Positions 1-8,910 of a DNA stretch of 64,000 bases are shown in pieces; within the stretch, counting starts at the first letter, position 1, and every line of letters starts with the position of its first letter. Where the stretch lies: NCBI GenBank assembly GCA_913054135.1, contig CAJXJK010000002.1, positions 248,001 to 312,000 of the forward strand. The letters are read 5' to 3'. This DNA comes from an uncultured Flavobacteriales bacterium (GTDB lineage: Bacteria > Bacteroidota > Bacteroidia > Flavobacteriales_D > Crocinitomicaceae). The notes beneath the pieces were generated by a model. It was given only the letters and a program-made list of their open reading frames with translations. It did no database searches and was not told where the DNA came from. Position numbers and translations under genes: made by a program.

Positions 1-742
1 TGGCCTTGTCATCTTCTTTTTCGGCAGATGCTTCGCTCAATCTTTGATATTCAGCAATTGCTTTTTCATCTCCGTTTCCGAAATTACCTTCAGCCCACTC
101 TTTAGACAATACTGCTAGCTCTTCTTTTAGCGCCTTATCAAAAGCAACATAGTACTTACCAACGAGTTTATCGCCTTTCATTCCTGATGACTCAGGGGTT
201 TCTCCCTCTCCAAAACGTTCCCAGGCCAGCATACTTTTACAAATATGGATTCCTCTATCATTAATGATTTGAGTCTTCACCATTTCGTATCCGTTTACAC
301 CAAGTATAAGTGAAACCGAGTGCCCTAAAAAGTTGTTTCTTAAGTGTCCTAAATGCAGTGGCTTGTTTGTATTCGGAGATGAATACTCAACCATTTGAAT
401 TTTAGATTCAGAAAGATCTAATCCATAATTCTCTTGAGCATTTATACCCTTCAACTGCTCTAACCAGTATGAATCAGCAATTTCGAAATTCAGAAATCCT
501 TTTACGGTATTGTAAGCAGTTACAAGATCAATTGATTCCATCAATTTCTCTGCAATTTCGGCACCTGTTTCTTCAGGCCCCTTTTTAGAGATTTTTAAGA
601 ATGGAAATACCACTAATGTTATATCTCCTTTAAAATCTTTCCTTGTTTTTTGAAGTTGGATTTGTGCTGGATTTACATCTACACTATAAAGTTCACTAAT
701 AATTTTAAGCAAGGCCGGAGCCAATTTTGATTCCAAATTCAT
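1..742 (-). CDS. argS: Arginyl-tRNA synthetase, N-terminal part (runs off window)
   Basis: Charges tRNA-Arg with arginine in the cytoplasm. About 247 codons are visible; the gene leaves the window at base 1. Residues 1-95 look like the N-terminal additional domain of class I ArgRS. The class I HIGH motif appears as HLGH at residues 130-133, preceded by SSPNTNKP and followed by LRN, the typical ArgRS context. The KMSKS loop and anticodon-binding domain lie outside the window. The ATG directly follows the TAA of the arginase gene with no gap, so the two are probably co-transcribed from the promoter upstream of arginase. Identification is secure; only the 3' part is missing. Confidence 0.96.
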   Translation of the reverse strand, partial: MNLESKLAPALLKIISELYSVDVNPAQIQLQKTRKDFKGDITLVVFPFLKISKKGPEETGAEIAEKLMESIDLVTAYNTVKGFLNFEIADSYWLEQLKGINAQENYGLDLSESKIQMVEYSSPNTNKPLHLGHLRNNFLGHSVSLILGVNGYEMVKTQIINDRGIHICKSMLAWERFGEGETPESSGMKGDKLVGKYYVAFDKALKEELAVLSKEWAEGNFGNGDEKAIAEYQRLSEASAEKEDDKA

Positions 743-1699
743 TTATAATCGATTTTCGATATGTTGGGTAAATTCTTCTAATATGTCGTAAGCTACTTCA
801 GCCATGCGATTAATCTTTTCGTCTAAACAGGGATTGATTTCAACCACTTCAATGCAGTTTACTTTATCCCATTTAGCAAATTCATTTAAAAAATGTTGTG
901 CCTCTTCAGGAGAAAGTCCATTCTCAACAGGTGTTCCTGTTCCTTTTGACACCATGATGCAATCCATTGAATCAACGTCAAAAGAAACATACACCATATC
1001 ACAATCAGCCAATTTTGATTTGACTTCTTCTGATACTAACTGCATGCCCTTGCTCCTGATTTCATCTACAGAATAGTTTTTAACTCCATTCCTCTCAATA
1101 AACTCATCTTCAGGTTTTTCGGTGTCTCTAACTGAAATAAAAACCACATCTTCTGTATTCACTTTAGGGCTAATTCCACCCATGTCTTTCAACTTATTCC
1201 AATGATCAACAGTATTCGTTTTCGGTTGGTTAATCTGAGAATCAAGATTGTCTGTACCCAAGGCAGTTGCCAATGGCATACCATGAATATTACCTGAAGG
1301 AGTTGTATAAGGTGTATGAATATCAGCATGAGCGTCAATCCAGATAACACCTAAACGTTTATTAGGGTATTGTTTTTTTATGCCTGCAATGGTTCCACCT
1401 GCACAAGCATGATCACCTGAAAGCACCAAAGGAAAATCATTCTCACTTAAAACATGTGAAATAACGTCTGCAGTATTTTGGTAAACATTCACCAATCCGT
1501 CAATACGCTTGGCAAATTCAAAATCAGTTGGTTCGTTTAATAAATCATTCTCATGAGCTATTTCAAACCTTTCAAACTTCCCGAAGTATCCACTATTCTT
1601 GTTATGAGCGACAACCTTCAAGGCTCCGACACCAAGGCTTGCGCCACGAGTTCCTGCACCTATTTCAGAAGTGTTTTCAATGATTTTGATTTGAGGCAT
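743..1699 (-). CDS. rocF: Arginase family enzyme
   Basis: Predicted to hydrolyse arginine to ornithine and urea. The 318-residue length fits the ureohydrolase fold. All six usual manganese ligands can be placed: His97 in GDHA, Asp122, His124 and Asp126 in DAHAD, and Asp241 and Asp243 in SFDVD. The SGNIHGMP segment near residue 135 is typical of arginases rather than agmatinases, so arginase is preferred; formiminoglutamase or agmatinase activity is less likely. The GDHA motif is followed by CAGGT rather than the common SxAxGS form. The gene abuts argS with zero spacing, so synthesis and degradation of the charged amino acid's pool may be co-regulated. A TAAATTTG promoter element lies 18 bases upstream of the ATG. 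Confidence 0.9.
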   Translation of the reverse strand: MPQIKIIENTSEIGAGTRGASLGVGALKVVAHNKNSGYFGKFERFEIAHENDLLNEPTDFEFAKRIDGLVNVYQNTADVISHVLSENDFPLVLSGDHACAGGTIAGIKKQYPNKRLGVIWIDAHADIHTPYTTPSGNIHGMPLATALGTDNLDSQINQPKTNTVDHWNKLKDMGGISPKVNTEDVVFISVRDTEKPEDEFIERNGVKNYSVDEIRSKGMQLVSEEVKSKLADCDMVYVSFDVDSMDCIMVSKGTGTPVENGLSPEEAQHFLNEFAKWDKVNCIEVVEINPCLDEKINRMAEVAYDILEEFTQHIENRL

Positions 1700-1717
1700 A
1701 AATTAGTTTTAAGAAAG

Positions 1718-1725
1718 CAAATTTA
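1718..1725 (-). promoter_or_regulatory. -7 promoter element for arginase-argS
   Basis: Read on the minus strand this is TAAATTTG, an exact match to the Bacteroidota -7 consensus TAnnTTTG, 18 bases before the arginase ATG. No clear -33 TTTG lies at 19-20 bases, so the call rests on one element. Confidence 0.5.
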
Positions 1726-1777
1726 ATCTTTTTCAAGGGGATATTAAACATTTGGGCAGAAGGTCTGAATAAAATGA

Positions 1778-1785
1778 TATATTTG
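1778..1785 (+). promoter_or_regulatory. -7 promoter element for the tandem lipoprotein genes
   Basis: TATATTTG matches TAnnTTTG exactly and ends 24 bases before the ATG at 1810. A TTTG at 1751-1754 is 23 bases away, longer than the usual 19-20. The upstream in-frame ATG at 1774 overlaps this region, which argues that translation starts at 1810. Confidence 0.5.
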
Positions 1786-1809
1786 TTATTCAAATTCCTG
1801 AAAACGAGA

Positions 1810-2487
1810 ATGAAGAAATTACTACCATTACTAGCATTGCCATTACTTTTTGTAACGAGTTGTGGAAAAAGCAAAATCAAAGAAGGTGAACTTACTTATG
1901 ATGTTACTTATCCTTACATGGAAGTGACTGGCCTGATGTCTGCTATTTTACCAAAAGAAATGACAATCGTTTTCAAAGGAACTAAAATGATGACCACTAT
2001 TTCTAGAGGTCGAATTTTTGAGACTAAAGTAATCACTGATGAAGCCGACAATTCAATTGAAATGCGTCTTGATTTCGGAGATAAAAAATATTACTGTGAA
2101 CTGACTTCTGAAGAAATTAAAGAATTACAAGATTCACAACCGGTATATGATATTACCAAAACTGAAGATAAAGATAGTGTGAATGGAGTGTGGGCAACAA
2201 AGTACACAGTTTCTTCACAAGACAGCATTCAACCGGCTGATGCCTGGTTTACTGAAGACCTTGAAGTTCAAAAAGGCGCATGGTTTTCAGCTTATAAAGA
2301 TTTAGTTGGAATGCCTATTATTTATGACGTTGAGCGTTATGGATTAATGATGCATATCGAATCAAATGGCTTTAAGAAAAGAGAAGTTTCTGACGAAGAA
2401 TTTGATAGAGACCCAGCTTTAGAACCGGTTGATTTCGAAACTTATGAATCTGAGGTTCAGGAATTATTTGATATTCTTTTAGACTAG
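1810..2487 (+). CDS. Lipoprotein of unknown function, tandem paralogue 1
   Basis: No function recognised. The start at 1810 is chosen because it gives a clean lipoprotein signal (MKKLLPLLALPLLFVTSCG, lipobox VTSC), whereas the in-frame ATG at 1774 lies beside a promoter element. The mature 207 residues have no obvious domain. The protein is clearly paralogous to the next gene: shared landmarks include LPKEMTIVFK, NGAWFSAY/KGAWFSAY, GMPxIYDVERYG, VDFETYE and a common ending VQELFDxLLD. Probably anchored in the outer or inner membrane facing the periplasm. The short gap to the next gene suggests one transcript. Confidence 0.8.
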   Translation: MKKLLPLLALPLLFVTSCGKSKIKEGELTYDVTYPYMEVTGLMSAILPKEMTIVFKGTKMMTTISRGRIFETKVITDEADNSIEMRLDFGDKKYYCELTSEEIKELQDSQPVYDITKTEDKDSVNGVWATKYTVSSQDSIQPADAWFTEDLEVQKGAWFSAYKDLVGMPIIYDVERYGLMMHIESNGFKKREVSDEEFDRDPALEPVDFETYESEVQELFDILLD

Positions 2488-2515
2488 AATTTCTGAACTT
2501 CTCATTGTCTATTAG

Positions 2516-3193
2516 ATGAGAAAGTATCTTTCATTATTATTACTACCCTTAATTATCTTCTCTTGCTCTGAAGATAAAATTCATCAAGGTGAAATCAAAT
2601 ACGAGATTACATACCCTCACTTAGAACTTGGAGTCTTTATGTCGGCGGCACTGCCTAAAGAAATGACCATAGTTTTTAAGGAGAAACAAATGCTAGCTAC
2701 TCTCAAGAAAGGAAAGATCTTCAGCACAACCGTTTTATCAAATGAAGAAACAGAAAGTGTTAGGATGACACTTACTTTTGATGAAAACCGAATTTTTTGT
2801 GATCTCAACAAGAAAGAAGTTCAAGAACTCATTAACTCTCAGCCAGTGTACACAATTGATAGCACAAATAAGAAAGACAGTATTGAAGGATGTTGGGCAA
2901 CAGAATACGCCGTAACCTCATTGAATGATTCAATGCCTCCTTTAAACGCTTGGTTTACTGAAGACCTCAGTATTCAAAATGGAGCTTGGTTTTCTGCATA
3001 TGGATCTATCAAAGGAATGCCTCTAATTTATGATGTTGAGCGCTACGGAATGCTAATGCATGCCAACTGTATCAAATTCAAAGAGAGAGAAGTTGAAGAC
3101 AAAGAATTTGAAATGGAAGCAGACTTAGTTGAAGTAGATTTTGAGACTTATGAAAAGAAGGTTCAAGAGCTATTCGATTTACTACTCGATTAG
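2516..3193 (+). CDS. Lipoprotein of unknown function, tandem paralogue 2
   Basis: Second copy of the preceding lipoprotein, 225 residues, with signal MRKYLSLLLLPLIIFSCSE (lipobox IFSC). It is collinear with its neighbour along almost the whole length, so the pair arose by tandem duplication. Function unknown. Its last 12 bases overlap the 3' end of the convergent FG-GAP gene on the other strand, so the shared segment is coding on both strands. Confidence 0.8.
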   Translation: MRKYLSLLLLPLIIFSCSEDKIHQGEIKYEITYPHLELGVFMSAALPKEMTIVFKEKQMLATLKKGKIFSTTVLSNEETESVRMTLTFDENRIFCDLNKKEVQELINSQPVYTIDSTNKKDSIEGCWATEYAVTSLNDSMPPLNAWFTEDLSIQNGAWFSAYGSIKGMPLIYDVERYGMLMHANCIKFKEREVEDKEFEMEADLVEVDFETYEKKVQELFDLLLD

Positions 3194-5425
3194 CAACTTC
3201 TGCGCTCCTACACAATCATTCCCCTCAATTTTTAGAATGTAATTTCCTGAAGAGAATTGTGAAACATCAATCACAGTTTGAGTTGATATAGGAGAAATTG
3301 TTTTAATCGTTCTACCCGAAATGTCAATTACAGATATTTTGAGATCAACGATTTGATTGTAAAGAGTAGCACCCAATTCAACAGTGAAAGATTCTTTCGC
3401 CGGGTTTGGATATACTGAAAATTCATTTGAAGTTAACTCTACCGTACTCACGTCAGTAATTGGTGCCGATTTATATAGAGCGAGTCCTCCTCTTTTATTT
3501 CCTAAGGCCATTTCTAATTTACCGTCAGCAGTAATGTCCCAAATGGCAGGAGCAGAATGAGAACCGATATATAAATCCTCCAATGTGCTATCTACCAAAT
3601 TAAAGTCTCCTGTTAAGTTGCCATCAATGTTGTCATAGTAATGCAAGTAGCCAGTTTTAGAACCCAAAACCAAGTGATATTCGTTATCAATGTCAATGAA
3701 TTGAGGAATTGAATGTCCTTCTGTATTCCAATATTCAGACACATCTACACCTCCAAGTTCGGTTGACACTTCTTGAAATAGCGCCACGCTTTGATTTCCT
3801 ACATTCTCGAAATATGTGAGCTTACCAGTTCTTTTACCATTCACCAAATCTAAGTCTCCGTCTCTATCCAAATCAACAAGTTGTGGATAGATAAAAGTTC
3901 CTTCAAAAATTGGATCAGCATTATTATCAGATAAAACAGTGTAGGTATTGAAAATTGCATTATTTCCAGGTCCTCCCGTATTCTCCATGTAGTACGAATA
4001 TCCTGTATACTCACCAAGTATCATGTCTTCGTCTCCATCATTATCAAGATCTCCAAATGTTGGATAGAAAACGAGATTATTGCCTAAACCTAAGAGAGAA
4101 ATATTTTGGTAATCGTCAGTAACAAATGTAAATTCAGGGTTAGCTTGAGTTCCAGTATTTTCGTAGTAAGACATTTTTGAAATTTGATTTAATGTTCCCG
4201 AATCAAACTGTCCTTGAGATGATACAATGAGGTCTTTTAACCCATCTCCATTGTGATCAAAAAACACAGGATAAGAAACAGAACCGACCTCAATCATGTC
4301 ATTTTGTAAAAAGCCTAATTCCTGATATTCAAAAACAGGAGCAAGATCTAGCGCGGTATTCTCATATCTATAAACCCCCACTCTATTTTCAGATCCAACC
4401 TTTGAATTTGGAGCAACCAACAAGTCTCTAATTCCATCATTGTCTATGTCTACGTGAAATCCACCAGGATGCACTTGAACATCTACACTTACCGTGTTTG
4501 AAGGGAAGTTAACGTCTTGAGCGTACATGGCAGAATTCATATTAGGAGAAGTTCCTTCGTTTGAAAGAAGCGTCATATTAGGGTACGCAATATCGCCTAA
4601 AACCAATTCCATCACTCCGTTATTATTCATATCTAAAGCTAGAATTGTTGAACCAGAATGTCTGTCTTCTCTCTCTTGAATAGGTCGCCAGCTTTCTTCA
4701 TTTGTGATAGAGCCGTTGCAAGGATAACCCAAGGTATCATACAAAGTCACCAAGTTGGTAGAACCATCTTCAGAGAATCTTCCCCAACACAAATTTTTAG
4801 TTTCATATAACAATGAATCACAAACACCATAGGTCTCCATACTCATATTTTTATGGTATTCAATGTTAGATCCACCCACCGAAAAGGTCAAGACGTCAAT
4901 ATCATTGTCACCATCTATATCTTTAAAAGATGGCAAATCAACTGCTGATATAAACATGAATCCTTCTGAACCCCAAAGCCAAGATTTCAAATTTGGATTT
5001 TCTAAAACAAAAGAATGACCACTTCCTGAATCACCAACATTTCTAAAAACCTTAGCACCACCGATTGTATAAGTATATATATCTTCTTTTCCGTCACAAT
5101 TATAATCCACTAAAAAGGCCCAATCAGTCATTTCAGGAAATAAGTCTTCATATGAAGGATCATAAGTGTAAGAAGCTGTGCTGCCTCCGTCATGAATAAA
5201 CGTCAATACTTTATTAGTTGTGCGATCAAAAACAAAAAGGTCTTCAACCCCATCCCAGTTCAAATCAATATTAGAGAATTGCGGATAATCAATTCCACCT
5301 GCCCATGGCATCTTAAGTTGACTGCCATTTATAACTGTGATGGTATCAATTCGCTCAAAACCAAACTGCGAAAACGAAGTTGTTGATATTGAAAACAAAA
5401 GAGTTAAGGCCAATAGTAATCTCAT
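3182..5425 (-). CDS. Secreted FG-GAP/VCBS repeat protein with T9SS type A sorting domain
   Basis: A 747-residue extracellular protein. Residues 1-20 form a signal peptide ending in SFSQ. The body has repeated calcium-loop motifs of the DxDxDGxxD kind (for example DIDGDNDID, DLDNDGDED, DLDRDGDLD, DITADGKLE), diagnostic of FG-GAP/VCBS beta-propeller repeats of integrin-like architecture. The last 75 residues (VYPNPAKESF ... DISGRTIKTI ... SSGNYILKI) are a type A Por secretion C-terminal sorting domain, so the protein should cross the outer membrane by the type IX system and be anchored or released. Likely an adhesion or surface protein; the ligand cannot be told. Confidence 0.88.
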   Translation of the reverse strand: MRLLLALTLLFSISTTSFSQFGFERIDTITVINGSQLKMPWAGGIDYPQFSNIDLNWDGVEDLFVFDRTTNKVLTFIHDGGSTASYTYDPSYEDLFPEMTDWAFLVDYNCDGKEDIYTYTIGGAKVFRNVGDSGSGHSFVLENPNLKSWLWGSEGFMFISAVDLPSFKDIDGDNDIDVLTFSVGGSNIEYHKNMSMETYGVCDSLLYETKNLCWGRFSEDGSTNLVTLYDTLGYPCNGSITNEESWRPIQEREDRHSGSTILALDMNNNGVMELVLGDIAYPNMTLLSNEGTSPNMNSAMYAQDVNFPSNTVSVDVQVHPGGFHVDIDNDGIRDLLVAPNSKVGSENRVGVYRYENTALDLAPVFEYQELGFLQNDMIEVGSVSYPVFFDHNGDGLKDLIVSSQGQFDSGTLNQISKMSYYENTGTQANPEFTFVTDDYQNISLLGLGNNLVFYPTFGDLDNDGDEDMILGEYTGYSYYMENTGGPGNNAIFNTYTVLSDNNADPIFEGTFIYPQLVDLDRDGDLDLVNGKRTGKLTYFENVGNQSVALFQEVSTELGGVDVSEYWNTEGHSIPQFIDIDNEYHLVLGSKTGYLHYYDNIDGNLTGDFNLVDSTLEDLYIGSHSAPAIWDITADGKLEMALGNKRGGLALYKSAPITDVSTVELTSNEFSVYPNPAKESFTVELGATLYNQIVDLKISVIDISGRTIKTISPISTQTVIDVSQFSSGNYILKIEGNDCVGAQKLLIE

Positions 5426-5533
5426 AATATTCTGATAATTGATATAAATTTAATCAGTTTACAACATTAAAAACGTAAACAAACCGTAAATCGTTGAATA
5501 TTCTTATTTTTATCTTCTTTTATATAGAAAATT

Positions 5534-7585
5534 ATGATTGCAAAAAAGTATTTATACCCCCTAATGTTTTCAGCATCCATCTTAGTTGTAAGTTGCGGTG
5601 ACGGCGAATCTTCAGAGTCAAATGATTCTGACAGTACTTCAACTTCAGTTCAAGAATCAGTCTTAGAAACTACGAAAATTGAAAAATTCGCAGATATTCA
5701 AATTCTACAGTATGATATTCCAGGTTTTTATAAGCTGAGTTTAGACCAACAAAAACTGGTTTACTATCTATACGAAGCAGGATTGTCGGGTAGAGATATG
5801 ATTTGGGATCAAAACTACAGACATAACTTAGCAATTAGAGGAGCTTTAGAAAGTGTTATCCAAAATTATGAAGGTGATAAGTCTTCTGATGATTGGAATA
5901 GCTTCATGACATACACAAAGCGAGTATGGTTCTCTAATGGGATCCATCATCATTATTCAATGGATAAATTCTTACCTGACTTCTCAAGAGAATATTTTGA
6001 CGGGATTTTGTCTGAATCTGGAACTGAATTATCAGCAGAGATTGTTGACTTAATGTTTGATCCAAATACTGATATGAAGAGAGTAAGCTTAGATGGATCA
6101 AAAGATTTGATGCAAGGATCTGCAACAAATTTCTATGGTACCAACATTACTGAAAAAGATGTAAACGATTTTTACGCTCAAAAAATGGCTGATGCAGGTA
6201 ATCATCCAGTTGAGTTTGGATTGAACTCTAAATTAGTAAAAGATGAAAACGGAGTAGTTTCAGAGCAAGTATGGAAGGTTGACGGAATGTATTCAGAAGC
6301 AATTACTGAAGTCGTTTATTGGTTGAAGCTTGCCCAAGGGGTAGCTGAAAATGAAGAACAAGGAAAAGCATTAGGCTTATTAGTTGAATATTATGAAACT
6401 GGAGACTTACAAAAGTGGGGTGATTACAACATCACTTGGTCACAAGCTACCAAAGGAGACATTGATTACATTCAAGGTTTCGTAGAAGTTTACGGAGATC
6501 CTAAAGGGATGAGAGGTTCATACGAATCTATCGTTCAGATCAATGATTTTGATGCTTCTGAAAGAATGGCTGTATTAGCTGAAAACGCTCAATGGTTTGA
6601 AGATAACTCATCAATAATGGATGAGCACAAAAAAGAAAATGTTGTAGGAGTATCTTACAAGGTGGTTAATGTTGCAGGAGAGTCAGGAGACTCTTCTCCT
6701 TCTACTCCAATTGGTGTGAACTTACCAAACAATAACTGGATTAGATCTGAACATGGTTCAAAATCTGTGAGTTTAGGAAACATTGTACAAGCTTATAGTG
6801 ACGCTGGTGGCGAAGGAATGTTGAGAGAGTTCGCTCACGACCAAGAAGAAATTGATTTGGCAATTAAATACGGTAAAATTGGATCAAAGATGCACACGGC
6901 AATGCACGAAGTTATTGGCCATGCATCTGGAAAAATTAATCCTGGAATTGGAACACCTAAAGAAACACTGCAAAACTACTCTTCAACTTTAGAAGAGGCT
7001 AGAGCTGACTTAGTTGCTTTGTATTTCTTACTTGATGAGAAGTTGGTAGAATTAGGCTTAATTGAATCTACAGATGTTGGAAAAGCTGAGTATGACGATT
7101 ACATCAGAAACGGAATGATGGTTCAAATGAGAAGATTAGAGCCAGGAGCTGTAATTGAAGAGGCGCATATGAGAAACAGACAATTGGTTGCTTCTTGGGC
7201 ATTTGAAAAAGGACAAGCTGATAATGTTGTGGAGCGTCTTGAAAGAGACGGGAACACTTATTACGAAATTCATGACTATGATAAGTTGAGAGTAATATTC
7301 GGAGACCTACTAAAAGAGATTCAAAGAATCAAATCAGAAGGAGATTATACTGCTGGTAAGAACTTAGTAGAGAATTATGGAGTTCAAGTGGATAAAGAAC
7401 TGCACCAAGAAGTGTTGGATAGAGCTGCGAAACTTAATATCGCTCCATACAATGGATTTGTGAACCCAATCATAACTCCTGTTGAAGAAGATGGAAATAT
7501 TATTGGATTCGAGATGATTCAACCTGAAAACTTTGAGACACAAATGCTAACTTACTCAGACAAGTACGGGTTTTTAAGTAAATAA
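5534..7585 (+). CDS. Dipeptidyl peptidase III-like lipoprotein (M49 zinc peptidase)
   Basis: Predicted zinc exopeptidase releasing dipeptides from the N-termini of oligopeptides. The M49 signature HExxGH is present as HEVIGH at residues 458-463, with the third ligand in EEARAD at 487-492. The 24-residue spacing and 683-residue length match the Bacteroides type of DPP III rather than the human type, where the gap is larger. The N-terminus carries a lipoprotein signal (SASILVVSCGDG), followed by a Ser/Asp/Thr-rich linker, so the enzyme is envelope-bound, unlike the cytosolic eukaryotic form. It opens a five-gene run of small membrane proteins and probably serves peptide utilisation. Confidence 0.9.
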   Translation: MIAKKYLYPLMFSASILVVSCGDGESSESNDSDSTSTSVQESVLETTKIEKFADIQILQYDIPGFYKLSLDQQKLVYYLYEAGLSGRDMIWDQNYRHNLAIRGALESVIQNYEGDKSSDDWNSFMTYTKRVWFSNGIHHHYSMDKFLPDFSREYFDGILSESGTELSAEIVDLMFDPNTDMKRVSLDGSKDLMQGSATNFYGTNITEKDVNDFYAQKMADAGNHPVEFGLNSKLVKDENGVVSEQVWKVDGMYSEAITEVVYWLKLAQGVAENEEQGKALGLLVEYYETGDLQKWGDYNITWSQATKGDIDYIQGFVEVYGDPKGMRGSYESIVQINDFDASERMAVLAENAQWFEDNSSIMDEHKKENVVGVSYKVVNVAGESGDSSPSTPIGVNLPNNNWIRSEHGSKSVSLGNIVQAYSDAGGEGMLREFAHDQEEIDLAIKYGKIGSKMHTAMHEVIGHASGKINPGIGTPKETLQNYSSTLEEARADLVALYFLLDEKLVELGLIESTDVGKAEYDDYIRNGMMVQMRRLEPGAVIEEAHMRNRQLVASWAFEKGQADNVVERLERDGNTYYEIHDYDKLRVIFGDLLKEIQRIKSEGDYTAGKNLVENYGVQVDKELHQEVLDRAAKLNIAPYNGFVNPIITPVEEDGNIIGFEMIQPENFETQMLTYSDKYGFLSK

Positions 7586-7591
7586 GACTTT

Positions 7592-8071
7592 ATGAAAGCA
7601 ATCAACATCATAGGTATTTGCCTAGCGGTAATATTATTCCCGCTATGTTTGTATTATATTGAAGAAACATGGAGAGCTCGTTGGGCAGGATGGGACTGGG
7701 GCGGATATGGTAACTCTTATTACGGGCCTTCGGCTTCTGAAATAAGTGCTCAGGCAGCTGGAATCTCAATTTTGATCATTGGATTCTTTATTTTCCAATC
7801 TATCATGAACCTTACTAAAGTAAAGACCACTACTTCTAAAGTAATGTCAATTATCAGCATGTCTTTAATGGGGATAGCTTTCTTAATCAATTTAGCCGTA
7901 ATTGGAGGTGCTAGCACCTATGACGAAGGAGGATTGGTGAATCTTGGTGTTCCATTCATAATGCTGGCCTTCTCTATCGTTTTCCTTGTTCAAAGTGTCA
8001 ATTTTGAGAAAAAGGGAGAAAGCAGTGACAATGAGATTATTGACAACCAAAACATTGATGAAATCATTTAA
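7592..8071 (+). CDS. Four-helix membrane protein, tandem paralogue 1
   Basis: Unrecognised 159-residue integral membrane protein starting 6 bases after the DPP III stop. Four hydrophobic segments are visible: about residues 4-22, 53-72, 82-103 and 111-135. The loop after the first helix is rich in Trp, Gly and Tyr (GWDWGGYGNSYYG). The C-terminus is acidic and polar. It is closely paralogous to the next gene. Context suggests the same transcript as the peptidase; function is unknown. Confidence 0.75.
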   Translation: MKAINIIGICLAVILFPLCLYYIEETWRARWAGWDWGGYGNSYYGPSASEISAQAAGISILIIGFFIFQSIMNLTKVKTTTSKVMSIISMSLMGIAFLINLAVIGGASTYDEGGLVNLGVPFIMLAFSIVFLVQSVNFEKKGESSDNEIIDNQNIDEII

Positions 8072-8092
8072 ATAAACTTAAAATCAAAAAGA

Positions 8093-8578
8093 ATGAAAGC
8101 AATTAATATAATTGGAATTTGCCTGGCGGTTATCATTTTACCAGTTTGCATGTATTACGTTTTTGAAACTGAATACGCTTATTACAACTCTTGGGATTGG
8201 GGTGGATATGATAATTATTATTCAGGACCTTCTAGGGCTGAAGTGACAACTGAGGCTGCAGGAATCTCAATACTATTTGTTGGATTTTTTCTTTATCAAT
8301 GCATAATGAACATGGTTAAAATTAAAACCACCACCTCTAAAGTGATGGGTATAATTGGTGTTTCATTGATGGGAATATTCTTTTTGATTAATTTAATGAT
8401 GCTAGGAAGTGGCGGAGGAGCAACTTATGATGAAGGTGGACCTTTCAACTTCATTGCAGGTTTGATCATGATTGCATTTTCAATAGTGTTCTTAGTCCAA
8501 ACAGTGAACTTTGAGAAGAAAACCATTACTGCCAATAATCAAATTATTGACGACAGTGATCTAGACGAAATTGTCTAA
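8093..8578 (+). CDS. Four-helix membrane protein, tandem paralogue 2
   Basis: A 161-residue copy of the preceding gene. Nearly identical blocks include the first MKAINIIGICLAVI, the SWDWGGYDNYYSGPS loop, KTTTSKVM and the final helix AFSIVFLVQTVNFEKK. Its TAA overlaps the ATG of the following zinc-ribbon gene by one base (TAATG), which indicates translational coupling. Function unknown. Confidence 0.75.
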   Translation: MKAINIIGICLAVIILPVCMYYVFETEYAYYNSWDWGGYDNYYSGPSRAEVTTEAAGISILFVGFFLYQCIMNMVKIKTTTSKVMGIIGVSLMGIFFLINLMMLGSGGGATYDEGGPFNFIAGLIMIAFSIVFLVQTVNFEKKTITANNQIIDDSDLDEIV

Positions 8579-8910
8579 TGGCGTTTTTCATTGGTACAAA
8601 TCAATACTTCATTCATGATTTTGAGCAAACATTATCTAAATGTTCTAAATGCTCAGAAAATGGACTTTTTATAAAGACGGGAGTTGCCTATTTTCAGGTG
8701 AACGGCCTTTCATTATTTCCGAGATACAAAAATGCTGAAGCACAGTGCAGAAGCTGTGGAGAAATGACAAAAATTGGAGAAGACCCGAACACTGACCATG
8801 AAATGAATGCTGCTATGGAACGACTTGTGATTCCTAAGAAATTTTATTTAGGAGCCATCTTGTATCCATTGGCAATAATCGCAGTAATCATCTTTGTAAA
8901 TTATACCTAA
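8578..8910 (+). CDS. Small zinc-ribbon membrane protein
   Basis: A 110-residue protein with two Cys pairs, CSKC and CRSC, about 35 residues apart, consistent with one zinc ribbon on the cytoplasmic side, and a single C-terminal membrane helix (about residues 88-107). It overlaps both neighbours by one base in TAATG junctions, so it belongs to the DPP III run. Such tail-anchored zinc ribbons are found in Bacteroidota, but I know of no assigned role. Confidence 0.7.
   Translation: MAFFIGTNQYFIHDFEQTLSKCSKCSENGLFIKTGVAYFQVNGLSLFPRYKNAEAQCRSCGEMTKIGEDPNTDHEMNAAMERLVIPKKFYLGAILYPLAIIAVIIFVNYT

Noticed and set aside
1774-1809. Upstream ATG of the first tandem lipoprotein
   Set aside because: It overlaps the TATATTTG promoter element and would place 12 residues in front of the lipoprotein signal.
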